Positions 6,823 through 15,785 of a stretch of 27,978 bases of DNA are shown piece after piece (positions within the stretch are counted from its first letter, which is position 1; the number at the start of each line of letters is the position of its first letter). Source of the stretch: Neisseria lactamica (GTDB lineage: Bacteria; Pseudomonadota; Gammaproteobacteria; Burkholderiales; Neisseriaceae); NCBI GenBank assembly GCA_001067655.1, contig JUNU01000324.1, forward strand, positions 1 through 27,978. The letters run 5' to 3'. Both the position numbers and the translations under genes were made by a program. Under the pieces are notes generated by a model that ran no database searches, had not been told where the DNA came from, and saw only the letters and a list, made by a program, of their open reading frames with translations.

Positions 6823-8381
6823 TTATACTTTATTAAAAAATTTCCCCCACTCCTTCCACAACCTCTTCACCGACACCGGATACGATGTCTTCAACTCCTG
6901 AGCAAACAGCGATACCCTCAATTCCTCAATCATCCATTTAAACGCGGCGAGGTCGTCTGAAACGGGTAATCCTTGTTTCACCAAACCGTCGGTTTTTTCC
7001 TGCCACATTTGTTCCAATTCCTGTATATCGGCTTCGCGGGCTGCGTCGCGGGCGGGGTTGCTGCTGTATTTTTCGAGGCGCAGGGTCATGGCTTTGAGGT
7101 AGATGGGGAGGCGCGGCCATTGTGCCCACGGGGTGCGGGTGGCGAAGCCGGTGGCGAGCTGGGTTTGCAGGCGTTGGCGTATGAGGTGGGTGAGCGGGTG
7201 TTTGCCGAGTTTGCCGTTCAGTTCGGCGTAGGCGGCGGCGGTTTCCTGCAAGTAGCGACTGAGGGCTTCTTTGACGGCGGGCAGGCGGCTGCGGGCGCGT
7301 TTGATTTGTTCTTTGAAGGCTTTTTCGTTGCGCGGCAGCTCGTCTTCGCCGATAAAGGCGCGGTCGCAAACGGCTTGGGTGAGGTCGTCGCGCAGGGTGT
7401 CGGCGTTGATGTGCTTGAGCAGCATGGCGGCTTGGGTGAAGCCTTGGATACCTTTGTTCAGGTCTTTAACTTGTTCTTTTAGTTGTAGTTTCATGAGTTC
7501 GATCACGCCTAATCTGTGGGCTTGTTCGGCGGCGGCGGACGTGTCGAACAGGCGCAGGGCGATGCGGCCGTCTTTTTCTTTTTGCAGGCCGAGGTAGCCG
7601 GTGAGCTGTTGTTTGCCGCGGGCGAATTTGATGGATTCGGGCAGGGTGCCGATGTCCCATGTGGTAACGTTGTCGCGCTCGAATTCTTGGGTGTTGTCGC
7701 GGAAGGTGGTGGCGGCGGCTTTGCCAAGTTGTTGTTGGATTTGGATTAAATCGCGCCCCATGGCTAATTCTTGTCCGCCGTCGTCGATGATGCGGAGGTT
7801 GAAATAGCAGTGTTCGGGCAGTCTGAACGCGGCCCATTCGTCTTGGTTGATTTGCTCGAGTATGCGAATGTCGCCTGCGGTTTTGGCGATGGCTTGGGCG
7901 AGTTGGGGCAGGATGGGGGCGTTGCGGTCGGGGTTTTGGCTTAAAAATTGGGTGATGAATTCGGGCACGGGCACGCAGATACGGCGGATTTGTTTGGGCA
8001 AGGCTTTGATTTGCAACTGGATTTTCTCGCGTATCATGCCGGGCACGAGCCATTCGAGGGCGGCGGGGCTGATGCGGTTGAGCACGGTGAGCGGCAGGGT
8101 GAGGGTAACGCCGTCGAGCGGGTGGTGCGGCTCGAAGCGGTAGCTGAGTTTGAATTTGCCGTCTGCGGTTTGCCAGTGTTTGGGGAATTGTTCTTCGGTG
8201 ATGTGCGCGGCGGCGTGCTGCATAAGGTCGTCGCGGCTGAGGAACAGCAGGCGCGGGTTGTCGCGCTCAGCGGTTTTGAGCCAGGCTTGGAAGGTGCGGA
8301 TGTCGGCGAGGGGTAGGGGTTTCAGACGGTTTTTTGGGGGTGCAGGCTGCTTTTTGGGTTTGGGGCCGTCTGAAACATTTT

Positions 8382-8463
8382 GTAGGGTGTGTGAACTCGG
8401 TTCACGCCCGCGGTTGTCCGTATCTTTGGAATCCGCGTGCGTGGCTTGCGCCACACACCCTAC
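8382..8463. repeat. Inverted repeat element inside hrpA
   Basis: GTAGGGTGTGTG (8382-8393) is exactly complementary to CACACACCCTAC (8452-8463). The interior (CTCGGTTCACGCC ... GGCTTGCGCCA) resembles a dispersed neisserial intergenic element. Here it is translated in-frame within the HrpA linker. Confidence 0.65.
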
Positions 8464-8473
8464 GTTGTGCAGG

Positions 8474-8647
8474 CTGCCTGAAACCGTTGAAGCTGCGGCA
8501 CTTTGTTCCCTCTCCTGTGGGAGAGGGTTAGGGAGAGGGCTTGCTGCGGTTGTGGAAAAGTTGGTTTGCGCGGCAACTGTTTTGCCCTCTCCCCGACCCT
8601 CCCCCACGGGGGAGGGGGAGGGTCGCTGCAGATTTGTAGGATGCAGG
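8474..8647. repeat. Repeat copy 1 inside hrpA linker (174 bp)
   Basis: This 174-bp unit recurs at 8765-8938 with an offset of 291 bases (97 codons, in frame). It contains the perfect hairpin CCCTCTCC-TGTG-GGAGAGGG (8508-8527) and a C/G-rich second palindrome at ~8584-8622, the form of an extragenic palindromic (REP-like) element. On the minus strand it encodes a SPSPVGEGRGEGKTV ... PLPNPLPQERE pattern. Confidence 0.8.
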
Positions 8648-8764
8648 TCGTCTGAAAATGGTGGAGTGTGGTTTTCAGGTAGTCTTTGGGAGTGCAGGCT
8701 GCTTTCGGTTTTAGTTTTAGCTTCGCAGAAATTCAGCCTTGCTTCGCAAGACATTGTTTTCAGA

Positions 8765-8938
8765 CTGCCTGAAACCGTTGAAACTGCGGCACTCTGTTCC
8801 CTCTCCTGTGGGAGAGGGTTAGGGAGAGGGTTTGCTGCGGTTGCGGAAAAGTTGGTTTGTGTGGCAACTGTTTTGCCCTCTCCCCAGCCCTCCCCCGCGG
8901 GGGAGAGGGCGGTTTGCTGCGGATTTGCAGGATGCAGG
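8765..8938. repeat. Repeat copy 2 inside hrpA linker (174 bp)
   Basis: Second copy of the 8474-8647 unit, differing at scattered positions and without length change. It has the same CCCTCTCC/GGAGAGGG hairpin and a CTCCCCCGCGGGGGAG palindrome, and its borders are AGACTGCCTGAAACCG and GATGCAGGCAGTCTGAAA, which resemble degenerate uptake sequences. Confidence 0.8.
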
Positions 8939-10105
8939 CAGTCTGAAACCGCGTCCGCCGTATAAAAATTGGGCAGCCGTTCGTGATAAAACGCAAACAG
9001 CGCTTCATCATCGACCAGCACGTCTTGCTTGCGCGATTTGTGTTCGAGTTCGGTAATTTCCTTAATCAGCTTTTTGTTGTGGACAAAAAAATCCGCTTTC
9101 AAATCGCACTCCTGCGCCACCAGCGCGCTGCGGATAAAGATTTCGCGCGCTTCTTCGGGGGCGATTCTGCCGTAGGATACGGGACGGCGCGGCAAGACGG
9201 TCAGGCCGTAGAGCGTTACCCGTTCGCTGGCGATGACTTCGCCGCGTTTTTGTTCCCAGTGCGGCTCGAAATAGTGGTAGCGGACGAGGTGCGGTGCTTC
9301 CTGCTCTATCCATTCAGGCTGGATGGCGGCCACGTCGCGGGCATAAAGTTTTGTCGTTTCAACGAGTTCTGCCGCCATCACCCATTTGGGTTTGGCTTTG
9401 AACAGGGCGGAGGCGGGGAAAAGGTGGAAGCGGCTGCCGCGCGCGCCGGTGTAGTCGTTGCCGTCGGGCGATTTCATGCCGACGTTGGCGATAAGGCCGG
9501 TGAGCAGGGCGCGGTGGATTTGTTCGTAGCCCGCTTCTTTGGCGGCACGGATTTGGGCGCGGTGTTGCTTCTTATCCAGTTGTTTTTGTTTGAGTTTGGC
9601 GGATAGGTCTTGGTCGCCCGCATTTTCAGACGACGTGAGCTGCCTGACTTCGGGAGGCCGTCTGAAAGCGGCTTCCTTGGTGGTCAAACCCATTTCAATC
9701 GCGGTTTGGGCAAGCTGGTGGTGCAACTCGCGCCATTCTCGCATCCGCAGGTGCGACAGGAAATATTGGCGGCACCACTGCATCAACTGCTTGTTGGACA
9801 AGCCTTTATCGCGCTCGCGCTGGAAGCTGTCCCAAATGTTCAGATAGGCAAGGAAATCGGACTGCTTGTCGGTAAAACGCTCGTGCGCCTTGGCGGCGGA
9901 ATCGCGTGCCTCCAGCGGCCGTTCGCGCGGGTCTTGAATCGACAGCGCGGATGCGATCACCAATATTTCCGCCATACAGTCGTGCTTCTTCGCTGCCAAC
10001 AAAATGCGTGCGATTTTCGGGTCGATGGGCAGGCGCGCCATTTGTTCGCCGAGTTTGGTCAGGCGGTAGCGGGGAGGGACGACGATATTGCCCGAAGCGC
10101 TTTGA

Positions 10106-10117
10106 AGGTCGTCTGAA
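10106..10117 (+). repeat. DNA uptake sequence at the 3' edge of the hrpA insert
   Basis: An exact AGGTCGTCTGAA. Read on the minus strand it encodes the SDDL of TVSDDLQ, just before HrpA homology resumes. Its inverted partner sits at the other edge of the insert (12745-12756). Confidence 0.85.
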
Positions 10118-10259
10118 ACGGTTTTGTCGTTTGTCGGAGTGTGTCGGGCATGGATGCCTGAGCCGTGTGCTTGATTTTTAGTGTTTTGCATAGTTTTTTA
10201 GGTCGGGCGTTCATGTCCGACGTGGTCTCAATTTATATAGTTCGTAGGTTTGCGCCGCC

Positions 10260-11834
10260 TTATTGCGGATAAACATATTCCGCTTTGCCGTTGCGGATGT
10301 TCAGGCTGCCCGCATCGCCTGTAATCAGGTTGCCCGTTACCGAGCCTTCGGTGCAGCCTGAAACCTTCATATCGTAGCCCAGCGTGTGAATCAGGAAAGT
10401 TGAAAGCTGCTGATGGAAGGCAATTTCGCAAGGCGCAAAGGCTTGGTTGGCGGATTGCTGCACGGCGGCATCAGGGCTGTATAACACCAGCGGTACGATG
10501 TAGCTGTCGGGATGTACCGTGCCTTGGTTGAAGGTGTCTTGGTGCACATACTGCCCGTGGTCTGAGGTATAGACAAACAACCAGTTGTTTTCAGGCTGTT
10601 TTTGCAGCTGCTGGAATACGGTTTGGATCATTTGGTCGGTTTTGTGGATGGTACTGTCGTATTTGTCCACGATATTGGCTTCGCCGAACACCTTATCCTG
10701 TTGTTGCAACAGCGCGCCGTATGGGACGTGCGAACCGCGTTGGTGCAACACAATAAAATGCTTGCCCTGCTGCAAATTGATTTTATCGAACAACGGCAGC
10801 AGCTTATCGTCGGGCATATTGTCGCCGTTTCGGTAGCCGAGTTGGGTCGGCTGAATCAGATGGTCGATCCACTTTTTGCCGATCAGGTTCAAAATCGCCA
10901 TCTCGTTTTCCGCCTGCGCGCTGTAAAAATACGTTTCATAACCCTGCTCTTTGGCGAGGCGGAACATATTGGTATCACCGCTGCTGATTTGTTCGTAGCC
11001 GTTGGCATGCGGTATGGCATTGAAAAAGCTGGGCAGGGATACAGCCGTCATCAAAGCGGCGGAATAGCTTTGCTTCACAATCGGCTTAAAGTCGGCTTGC
11101 GACAGTTGGGTCAAAAACGGCGAAGTTTCGCGTCCGTAGCCAAACAGTTTCAAATGCGCCGCACTTTCGCTTTCGCCCATAATCAGAATGATATTTTGAA
11201 TACTGCCTTGTCCAGTTTTGCTTGGCGCAGGCTGTTTGAACACAGGGATTTTGCTTAAATCAAACAATTGATACGGCAATACGCGCCCAACAAAATAGCC
11301 GAAGCTGAAATAATTGGCTTTGACGCGGCTATATGTCGGTTTGGGCGAAATACCGTGTTCTTGCGTCGTACTGAATGAACGTCCAAAAATCAGCAACATC
11401 GCTGCAGCGAACAATATATCGGCGGCAAAATGCGTCTTGCGGCGGAACTTGGCAAGGCTGCAAAACAACACGACTTCCGCCACACCCCACAACGCAGGCA
11501 GCCACAACTTATCCAACATCGACGCCCCCGCGCTGCCGACTTCAGTAATCTCTTTCAGCATCAACCAATAGTTAATGCCCGTCATCCAGCTTTGATAAAC
11601 CGCGTAATGCACATTATTGGCAATGATGCTGAACGCGAAAAACAACGCAATCAGCAACCGTGAAGCCTTATAACGCGCAAACAGATACAGCGCAGCAATC
11701 ACAAATGTCAGCGCAAACGTTTCCGCCATTTTTGCTGCCGGCAGAGTTTCAATCCCGAATACAAAGCGATAGGCGATTTCGCTGGCAGTAAGTAGAGATG
11801 AATACAGAAAGAGAACGAAAAGGGATTTTTTCAT
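10260..11834 (-). CDS. lpt3: Lipooligosaccharide phosphoethanolamine transferase (Lpt3-like)
   Basis: A 524-residue inner-membrane enzyme of the sulfatase/alkaline-phosphatase fold that transfers phosphoethanolamine from phosphatidylethanolamine to lipooligosaccharide. Five membrane helices lie at about residues 3-20, 36-53, 58-76, 108-126 and 137-152, followed by a periplasmic catalytic domain. Motifs: GESES (220-224) with GYGRETSPFL, where Ser222 takes the place of the nucleophilic Thr in EptA; HQRGSH (364-369); YTSDHGQ (422-428) for metal binding. From memory the whole sequence is close to N. meningitidis Lpt3, which modifies the inner-core heptose; substrate choice is inferred. It lies inside the split hrpA gene and has its own upstream region with an uptake sequence at 11932. 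Inner-core decoration affects complement and peptide resistance. Confidence 0.85.
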   Translation of the reverse strand: MKKSLFVLFLYSSLLTASEIAYRFVFGIETLPAAKMAETFALTFVIAALYLFARYKASRLLIALFFAFSIIANNVHYAVYQSWMTGINYWLMLKEITEVGSAGASMLDKLWLPALWGVAEVVLFCSLAKFRRKTHFAADILFAAAMLLIFGRSFSTTQEHGISPKPTYSRVKANYFSFGYFVGRVLPYQLFDLSKIPVFKQPAPSKTGQGSIQNIILIMGESESAAHLKLFGYGRETSPFLTQLSQADFKPIVKQSYSAALMTAVSLPSFFNAIPHANGYEQISSGDTNMFRLAKEQGYETYFYSAQAENEMAILNLIGKKWIDHLIQPTQLGYRNGDNMPDDKLLPLFDKINLQQGKHFIVLHQRGSHVPYGALLQQQDKVFGEANIVDKYDSTIHKTDQMIQTVFQQLQKQPENNWLFVYTSDHGQYVHQDTFNQGTVHPDSYIVPLVLYSPDAAVQQSANQAFAPCEIAFHQQLSTFLIHTLGYDMKVSGCTEGSVTGNLITGDAGSLNIRNGKAEYVYPQ

Positions 11835-11931
11835 AATGGGAAGTTCATAATAAAAGTTGCAGGCTGGGTTTGGGGGCTCGGCAACGGTATTCTTTACAGC
11901 TATCTGTTTACAGATTGTTTTTCAAAAAACG

Positions 11932-11943
11932 AGGTCGTCTGAA
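11932..11943 (+). repeat. Lone DNA uptake sequence
   Basis: An exact AGGTCGTCTGAA in the gap between the phosphoethanolamine transferase start and the YcxB-like gene. A degenerate inverted copy (TTTTCAGATGGTC) follows at about 11986. No strong terminator is formed. Confidence 0.8.
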
Positions 11944-12032
11944 AATGGTTTGTGTGGTTGATTAAGGGCGGTAGGTTGTTTTTTATTTTCAGATGGTCAA
12001 GTCACTTTTCATGCTTAATGGTAATCCGATAA

Positions 12033-12638
12033 TTATTTATTCATGTTTTCTTTAATCTGATTAATAAAGTCCTGTATTTGTTGTGTATCTTGAAATGCAC
12101 TCTTAGGCAGGAATTTGAAAATACTTTTTTCAAGAAAAATGAAAATCCAATCCTTTGTTTCTTCCACGCTGTAAATATGTTTGTAGAAGTGCAAACTTTG
12201 GAAGGCTTCTGTCTCGTGGTAAATACCGTTATCGCGAAGTTCCACTGTATTTTGGGAGAATAGCGGCGATTTGTCCTGATACAGCTTATCGAATGAAAAA
12301 ATGCCACGGGAAGCTCTCAGGAAAGAAAACTGTCCGAGCAAAATAACTCCGGCAACGACGAATCCCCAAAAAGTAAATGTAATGCCGAAGCGGAAATATT
12401 CATAACCACCATAGCCAGATAAATCATATGACCTATTGGCAAGCGTGGCTAATAAATTTAAAACTTGACCGTACTGTTTGTGGAATAAGACGAAAAAAAT
12501 TGAATAGAAGGTAATCAAAATGATGGTTATCAACCAGCGCAGGGTAGGTCTTTTCTTTTGTTTTTTTATCAAGAGTATTTGCCCGTCGGAAAAGCCTTTG
12601 CTGAATTCTGCTGTTGTCAGTTGATACTGGATTTTCAT
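12033..12638 (-). CDS. YcxB-like membrane protein
   Basis: A 201-residue protein with two hydrophobic helices (about residues 34-52 and 87-104) and a cytoplasmic C-terminal domain. The C-terminal segment FYKHIYSVEETKDWIFIFLE and KSIFKFLPKSAF matches the YcxB-like pattern, in which a conserved beta domain follows two membrane helices. The molecular function of that family is not known. It is AT-rich compared with the hrpA halves on either side, as expected for inserted DNA. It is transcribed in the same direction as the phosphoethanolamine transferase, with about 200 bases between them, so a shared transcript is possible. A charged KKQKKR precedes the first helix. Confidence 0.75.
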   Translation of the reverse strand: MKIQYQLTTAEFSKGFSDGQILLIKKQKKRPTLRWLITIILITFYSIFFVLFHKQYGQVLNLLATLANRSYDLSGYGGYEYFRFGITFTFWGFVVAGVILLGQFSFLRASRGIFSFDKLYQDKSPLFSQNTVELRDNGIYHETEAFQSLHFYKHIYSVEETKDWIFIFLEKSIFKFLPKSAFQDTQQIQDFINQIKENMNK

Positions 12639-12744
12639 TGCAATTCAAACCTTTTAAATAAATGTAGAAACTGTTGTTTTGTATTGTTCATCGGAAGGGT
12701 AAACGATGTGTAGGCTGCTTTTTGGGTTTCATAGAAATTCTATT

Positions 12745-12756
12745 TTCAGACGACCT
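12745..12756 (-). repeat. DNA uptake sequence supplying the stop codon of truncated hrpA
   Basis: An exact AGGTCGTCTGAA on the minus strand. The HrpA N-terminal ORF ends GAG GTC GTC TGA, so the uptake sequence itself encodes Val-Val-stop. It marks the 5' edge of the insert in hrpA. Confidence 0.9.
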
Positions 12757-14140
12757 CCACCGCCCCCAATTCCAGCAACACCTGAAAACCATCATTGATA
12801 TACCGCGAATCGGGCATTTCTAAAAACGGGAATGCCGCCACATCGCCGAGGTTCAACGCTGCCATGCGCAGGATGACGGCGGCGAGGTTGCTGCGGACGA
12901 TTTCGGGATCGGTGAATTCGGGGCGGCTGTTGAAATCTTCTTCTGAAAACAGTCGGATACACACGCCTGCGGAGACGCGGCCGCAGCGGCCGGAACGTTG
13001 GCGGGCGGCAGCTTGGGAGATTTTTTCGACATGAAGCTGCTCCACTTTCGCCCGTGCGGAATAGCGTTTGACGCGCGCGAGGCCGGTGTCGATGACGTAT
13101 TTGATGCCCGGCACGGTGAGCGAGGTTTCGGCGACGTTGGTTGCCAGCACGATGCGGCGTTTTGCGCCTGAAGGGTGGAAGATTTTGTGCTGTTCGGCGT
13201 GCGACAGGCGTGCGAACAGGGGCAGGATTTCGTCGTTGCGGCGCAGCGTGGATTTGCGCAGGGCTTCGGCGGCTTCGCGGATTTCGCGCTCGCCCGGCAG
13301 GAATACCAAGATATCGCCTTCGCCGTAGCGTGCCAATTCGTCGGCTGCATCGACAATCGCGTCGGTCAGCTCGACTTCTGCGTCGTCTTCGTCTTTGCTG
13401 GTCAGCGGTTGGTAGAGGATTTCGACGGGATAGGTGCGCCCGCTCACTTCTAAAACAGGCGCGCCGTTAAAGTGTTGGGAGAAGCGTTCTGCGTCTATCG
13501 TTGCCGAGGTGATGATGACTTTCAAATCGGGGCGGCGCGGTAGTAGCTGTTTCAGGTAGCCCAAGAGGAAGTCGATGTTCAGGCTGCGTTCGTGCGCTTC
13601 GTCGATGATAATCGTGTCGTAGGCGGCGAGATAACGGTCGGTCTGGGTTTCCGCCAGCAGGATGCCGTCGGTCATCAGCTTGACGCAGGCATCGCGCGAG
13701 GTGTGGTCGGTAAAACGCACTTTGTAACCCACCGCACCGCCGATTTCCGATTTCAGCTCTTCGGCAATCCGCTCCGCTACCGAACGCGCGGCCAAACGGC
13801 GCGGCTGGGTATGCCCGATCAAGCCCGCCGCCCCGCGCCCGAGTTCCAAACAAATCTTGGGCAACTGCGTGGTTTTGCCCGAACCGGTTTCGCCGCAAAT
13901 AATCGTTACCTGATTTTCGGCAATGGCTTTTTTGATTTCTTCGAGCTTCTCGTGAACGGGCAGGGTGTTGTTGAACTCGGGTTTGGGCAGTTTGGACAGG
14001 CGTTGTAGATAGAGGTCGTGCGATTTTCGGTATTTTTCTTCGACTTTGGACAAACCGCCGTATTTGTTGGGATTTTTGAAGGCGGAACGTAGGAAGTGGC
14101 GGTCTTTGGAGAGGGTTTGGGAGAAATCGGGGGATGGCAT
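12746..14140 (-). pseudogene. hrpA: ATP-dependent RNA helicase HrpA, N-terminal part (gene interrupted)
   Basis: A 464-residue ORF with the complete DEAH-box helicase core. Walker A GETGSGKT is at 83-90, TQPRRLAARSVAERIA follows, DEAH is at 180-183, SAT at 212-214, ATNVAETSLTVPGI around 333-346, and motif VI QRSGRCGR at 381-388. It ends at YINDGFQVLLELGAVEVV, which in intact HrpA leads straight into the winged-helix domain; here a stop codon from a DNA uptake sequence follows. The missing remainder is at 6823-10191, about 2.6 kb downstream, beyond two unrelated genes. HrpA acts on structured mRNA and rescues stalled or collided ribosomes, and the C-terminal region is needed in E. coli, so the function is probably lost or changed. 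The core could keep ATPase activity alone. Confidence 0.9.
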
Positions 14141-14268
14141 GGTACGGGCGGATATCGGTGAAAATAAGAAAGGTAGTATTATAGCAAACTGGCTTTGCCT
14201 AATCGGTATGGGTACTATGGAGACCTCTATTGCAGGCAGACTGTATTGTTTAATGAAAAGGAATATTT

Positions 14269-14833
14269 ATGAAAAAAATTTTATGTTTGGTTTTGGCGAT
14301 GAGCATGGGCAGCGTGGCATTTGCCGCGGAGTACCGAACGAAACAACCTATTGCTTACGATTGGCTGAAAATCAACGGCAATCAGTTCAATATTGAATCT
14401 GCCAACGAGCGCGGACATATTCAAGGGGGATGAGGTAAAAGTGGATGCTGAGGGCTGCGACAATTATTGCGGCGCGGGCGTATCTTTCCCATCGGATTAT
14501 TACAAGTTGCCGCAGGTTTGCTCCCAACCAAGCGTCAAACAGATGGAAAACCGTTTTCAGACGACCTTGCGTTCAGGAAAATTCGAACAGGCAGCAGGCA
14601 TCAAACAAAATTATCTGAAACAGTGCAGCGATTTCCTCAATCCGATTGAAACAGTGACCGCGGCCAACGATGCTGCCGATGCGTACCGTCAGGCAAACAA
14701 CAAAGCCGCCTGCATTCAGACTTTGGATGCGGTGCAGGATCATTATGAGAGCCAATTGTTGGATAAGGACTTGGTGAACAAGATTAATGTGCAGATGGAG
14801 CGTGACAAAACTTTGCGCCAACAATGTAGCTAA
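14269..14833 (+). pseudogene. Exported cysteine-containing protein, frameshifted
   Basis: ATG at 14269, with AAAAGGAA as ribosome site, opens a signal peptide (MKKILCLVLAMSM, cleavage near VAFA-AE). The frame runs to a TGA at 14431-14433 after ANERGHIQGG. The rest of the protein continues in another frame (GDEVKVDAEGCDNYCGAG ... TLRQQCS, ending at 14833). Removing one G from the G5 run at 14425-14429 joins the parts into 187 residues. The mature protein would have paired cysteines (CDNYC) and a helical C-terminal half (residues ~100-185), as in small periplasmic or lysozyme-inhibitor-sized proteins. No family was recognised. The gene is either broken, switched by slippage, or misread by one base. 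Confidence 0.75.
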
Positions 14834-14856
14834 ACGCTGATAAACAGGTCATTAGG

Positions 14857-14894
14857 AGGTCGTCTGAAAGTCAACTTAGACTTTATGACGGCCT
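14857..14894. terminator. Imperfect uptake-sequence hairpin
   Basis: AGGTCGTCTGAAAGTC (14857-14872) pairs with GACTTTATGACGGCCT (14879-14894) with a few mismatches, followed by TTTATTATT. It lies 24 bases after the stop of the frameshifted gene and can end its transcript. Confidence 0.6.
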
Positions 14895-15011
14895 TTATTA
14901 TTGCCGTTGGTCGTAAAAATTGCTCGTTTGGCATATTTATTACAAAGTCATACTGTTTGTACTTAGAATGCGTTCCTGTCTTCGTCAGATAACAATTTTA
15001 AGAACAACATT

Positions 15012-15785
15012 ATGAAAAAATATCTTGCTTTGATTTGTGTTGCAGCCTTATCTGCCTGCGGTGGCGGCAGTTCCTCCCCCAGTACGCAATCTACTCCGAC
15101 ACAAAATCCGAATTCTGCCCAAGCCCTGCCCGCGGCAACCGTTGCTTCTGAATTGCCGGTAGCTGCGAAGTCGGAAAAACCGGAATCCGGCAAACAATTT
15201 TTCAGCGGAACCAATTCTTCTGATTCCGCAGTGGCATTCAATCATGCCGATTGGAACAAAATCACCATCGAAGGCGTAGAGGTCGATCTTGCAACCGTAC
15301 AAGGCGAGAGTTTTAAAAACGGCTGGCGAGACAGCGTCGGCGGTTCCGAGAATAAACGCCTTGCCAATTTTGGCGGCAACTATGTCCTGCACCACAGCAC
15401 ACCCGATGCAGTTGCCGGTATCGTGAAGACCGAATCGCAAAACAATTACGCATTCTTCAACGGCAATTTTACCCGTGAAGCAGAAATGCCGAAAATCGGA
15501 CAGGCTGTTTACGACGTATCGACCGTCAGCGTGCGCGGTACTTTGGCGCAGGGATACGGTACAGGTCGCCTGACTGCCGATTTCGAAAGCAAAAAAGTCA
15601 GCGGCAGCCTCGGCTATTTCAACAAAACGCTCACCGTTGATGCGGATATCAACGGCAACAGATTTTCTTCCGTCACCCCGACGGCAGAAATACACGGCGG
15701 TTTCTTCGGTTCCGCAGCCGCAGAGACAGCAGGTGTTTATCAGGTCGGTAAAATCGTAGGGACGTTTGCCGGTCAAAAACAATAA
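15012..15785 (+). CDS. Surface lipoprotein with TbpB-like beta-barrel (probable Slam substrate)
   Basis: A 257-residue lipoprotein. Lipobox LSAC at residues 13-16 (lipidated Cys16) is followed by the GGGSSS linker typical of neisserial surface lipoproteins and a low-complexity Ser/Pro/Thr tether to about residue 60. The C-terminal ~130 residues alternate in a beta-barrel pattern (GRLTADFESKKVSGSLGYF) and end GGFFGSAAAETAGVYQVGKIVG. This is the closing hairpin seen in TbpB, NHBA and fHbp-related proteins, which are exported across the outer membrane by Slam proteins. Ligand unknown: such proteins bind transferrin, haemoglobin, heparin or factor H. No Slam gene adjoins it. The ATG at 15012 is fixed by the signal peptide. 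It is likely monocistronic. Confidence 0.82.
   Translation: MKKYLALICVAALSACGGGSSSPSTQSTPTQNPNSAQALPAATVASELPVAAKSEKPESGKQFFSGTNSSDSAVAFNHADWNKITIEGVEVDLATVQGESFKNGWRDSVGGSENKRLANFGGNYVLHHSTPDAVAGIVKTESQNNYAFFNGNFTREAEMPKIGQAVYDVSTVSVRGTLAQGYGTGRLTADFESKKVSGSLGYFNKTLTVDADINGNRFSSVTPTAEIHGGFFGSAAAETAGVYQVGKIVGTFAGQKQ

Larger units (their letters stand above)
6823..10191 (-). pseudogene. hrpA: ATP-dependent RNA helicase HrpA, C-terminal part (gene interrupted)
   Basis: A 1122-residue ORF carrying the part of HrpA that follows the two RecA domains. The first ~38 residues (MQNTKNQAHGSGIHARHTP...) are not HrpA-like and come from the insert junction. HrpA sequence resumes at RYRLTKLGEQMARLPIDP, the winged-helix and ratchet region, then ALSIQDPRERP, and ends with the long DUF3418-type C-terminal domain (from about residue 640, IRTFQAWLKTAERD). 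Residues ~410-634 are a low-complexity insertion made of translated repeats (see the repeat entries). The ATG at 10191 has no visible ribosome site. It lacks the Walker A and DEAH motifs, which lie in the 12746-14140 ORF, so it cannot act alone as a helicase. The two parts might associate if both are made, but loss of function is more likely. Confidence 0.85.

Noticed and set aside
8474..8938. CRISPR array
   Set aside because: Only two 174-bp repeats with one spacer, all inside a coding frame; no short regular repeats and no cas genes.
8150..8965. Long plus-strand open frame (271 codons) across the hrpA linker
   Set aside because: It is the antisense of repeat-derived DNA; the product is Arg/Ser/Cys-rich without a fold pattern, and the minus-strand HrpA frame explains the region.
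10202..10221. Hairpin GTCGGGC/GTCCGAC as a terminator for the phosphoethanolamine transferase gene
   Set aside because: Stem of 7 bp with one wobble and an A-rich, not T-rich, sequence after it on the minus strand; too weak to call.
10260..12638. The hrpA insert as a transposon or insertion sequence
   Set aside because: No transposase, no terminal inverted repeats other than uptake sequences, and no target-site duplication that I could see.
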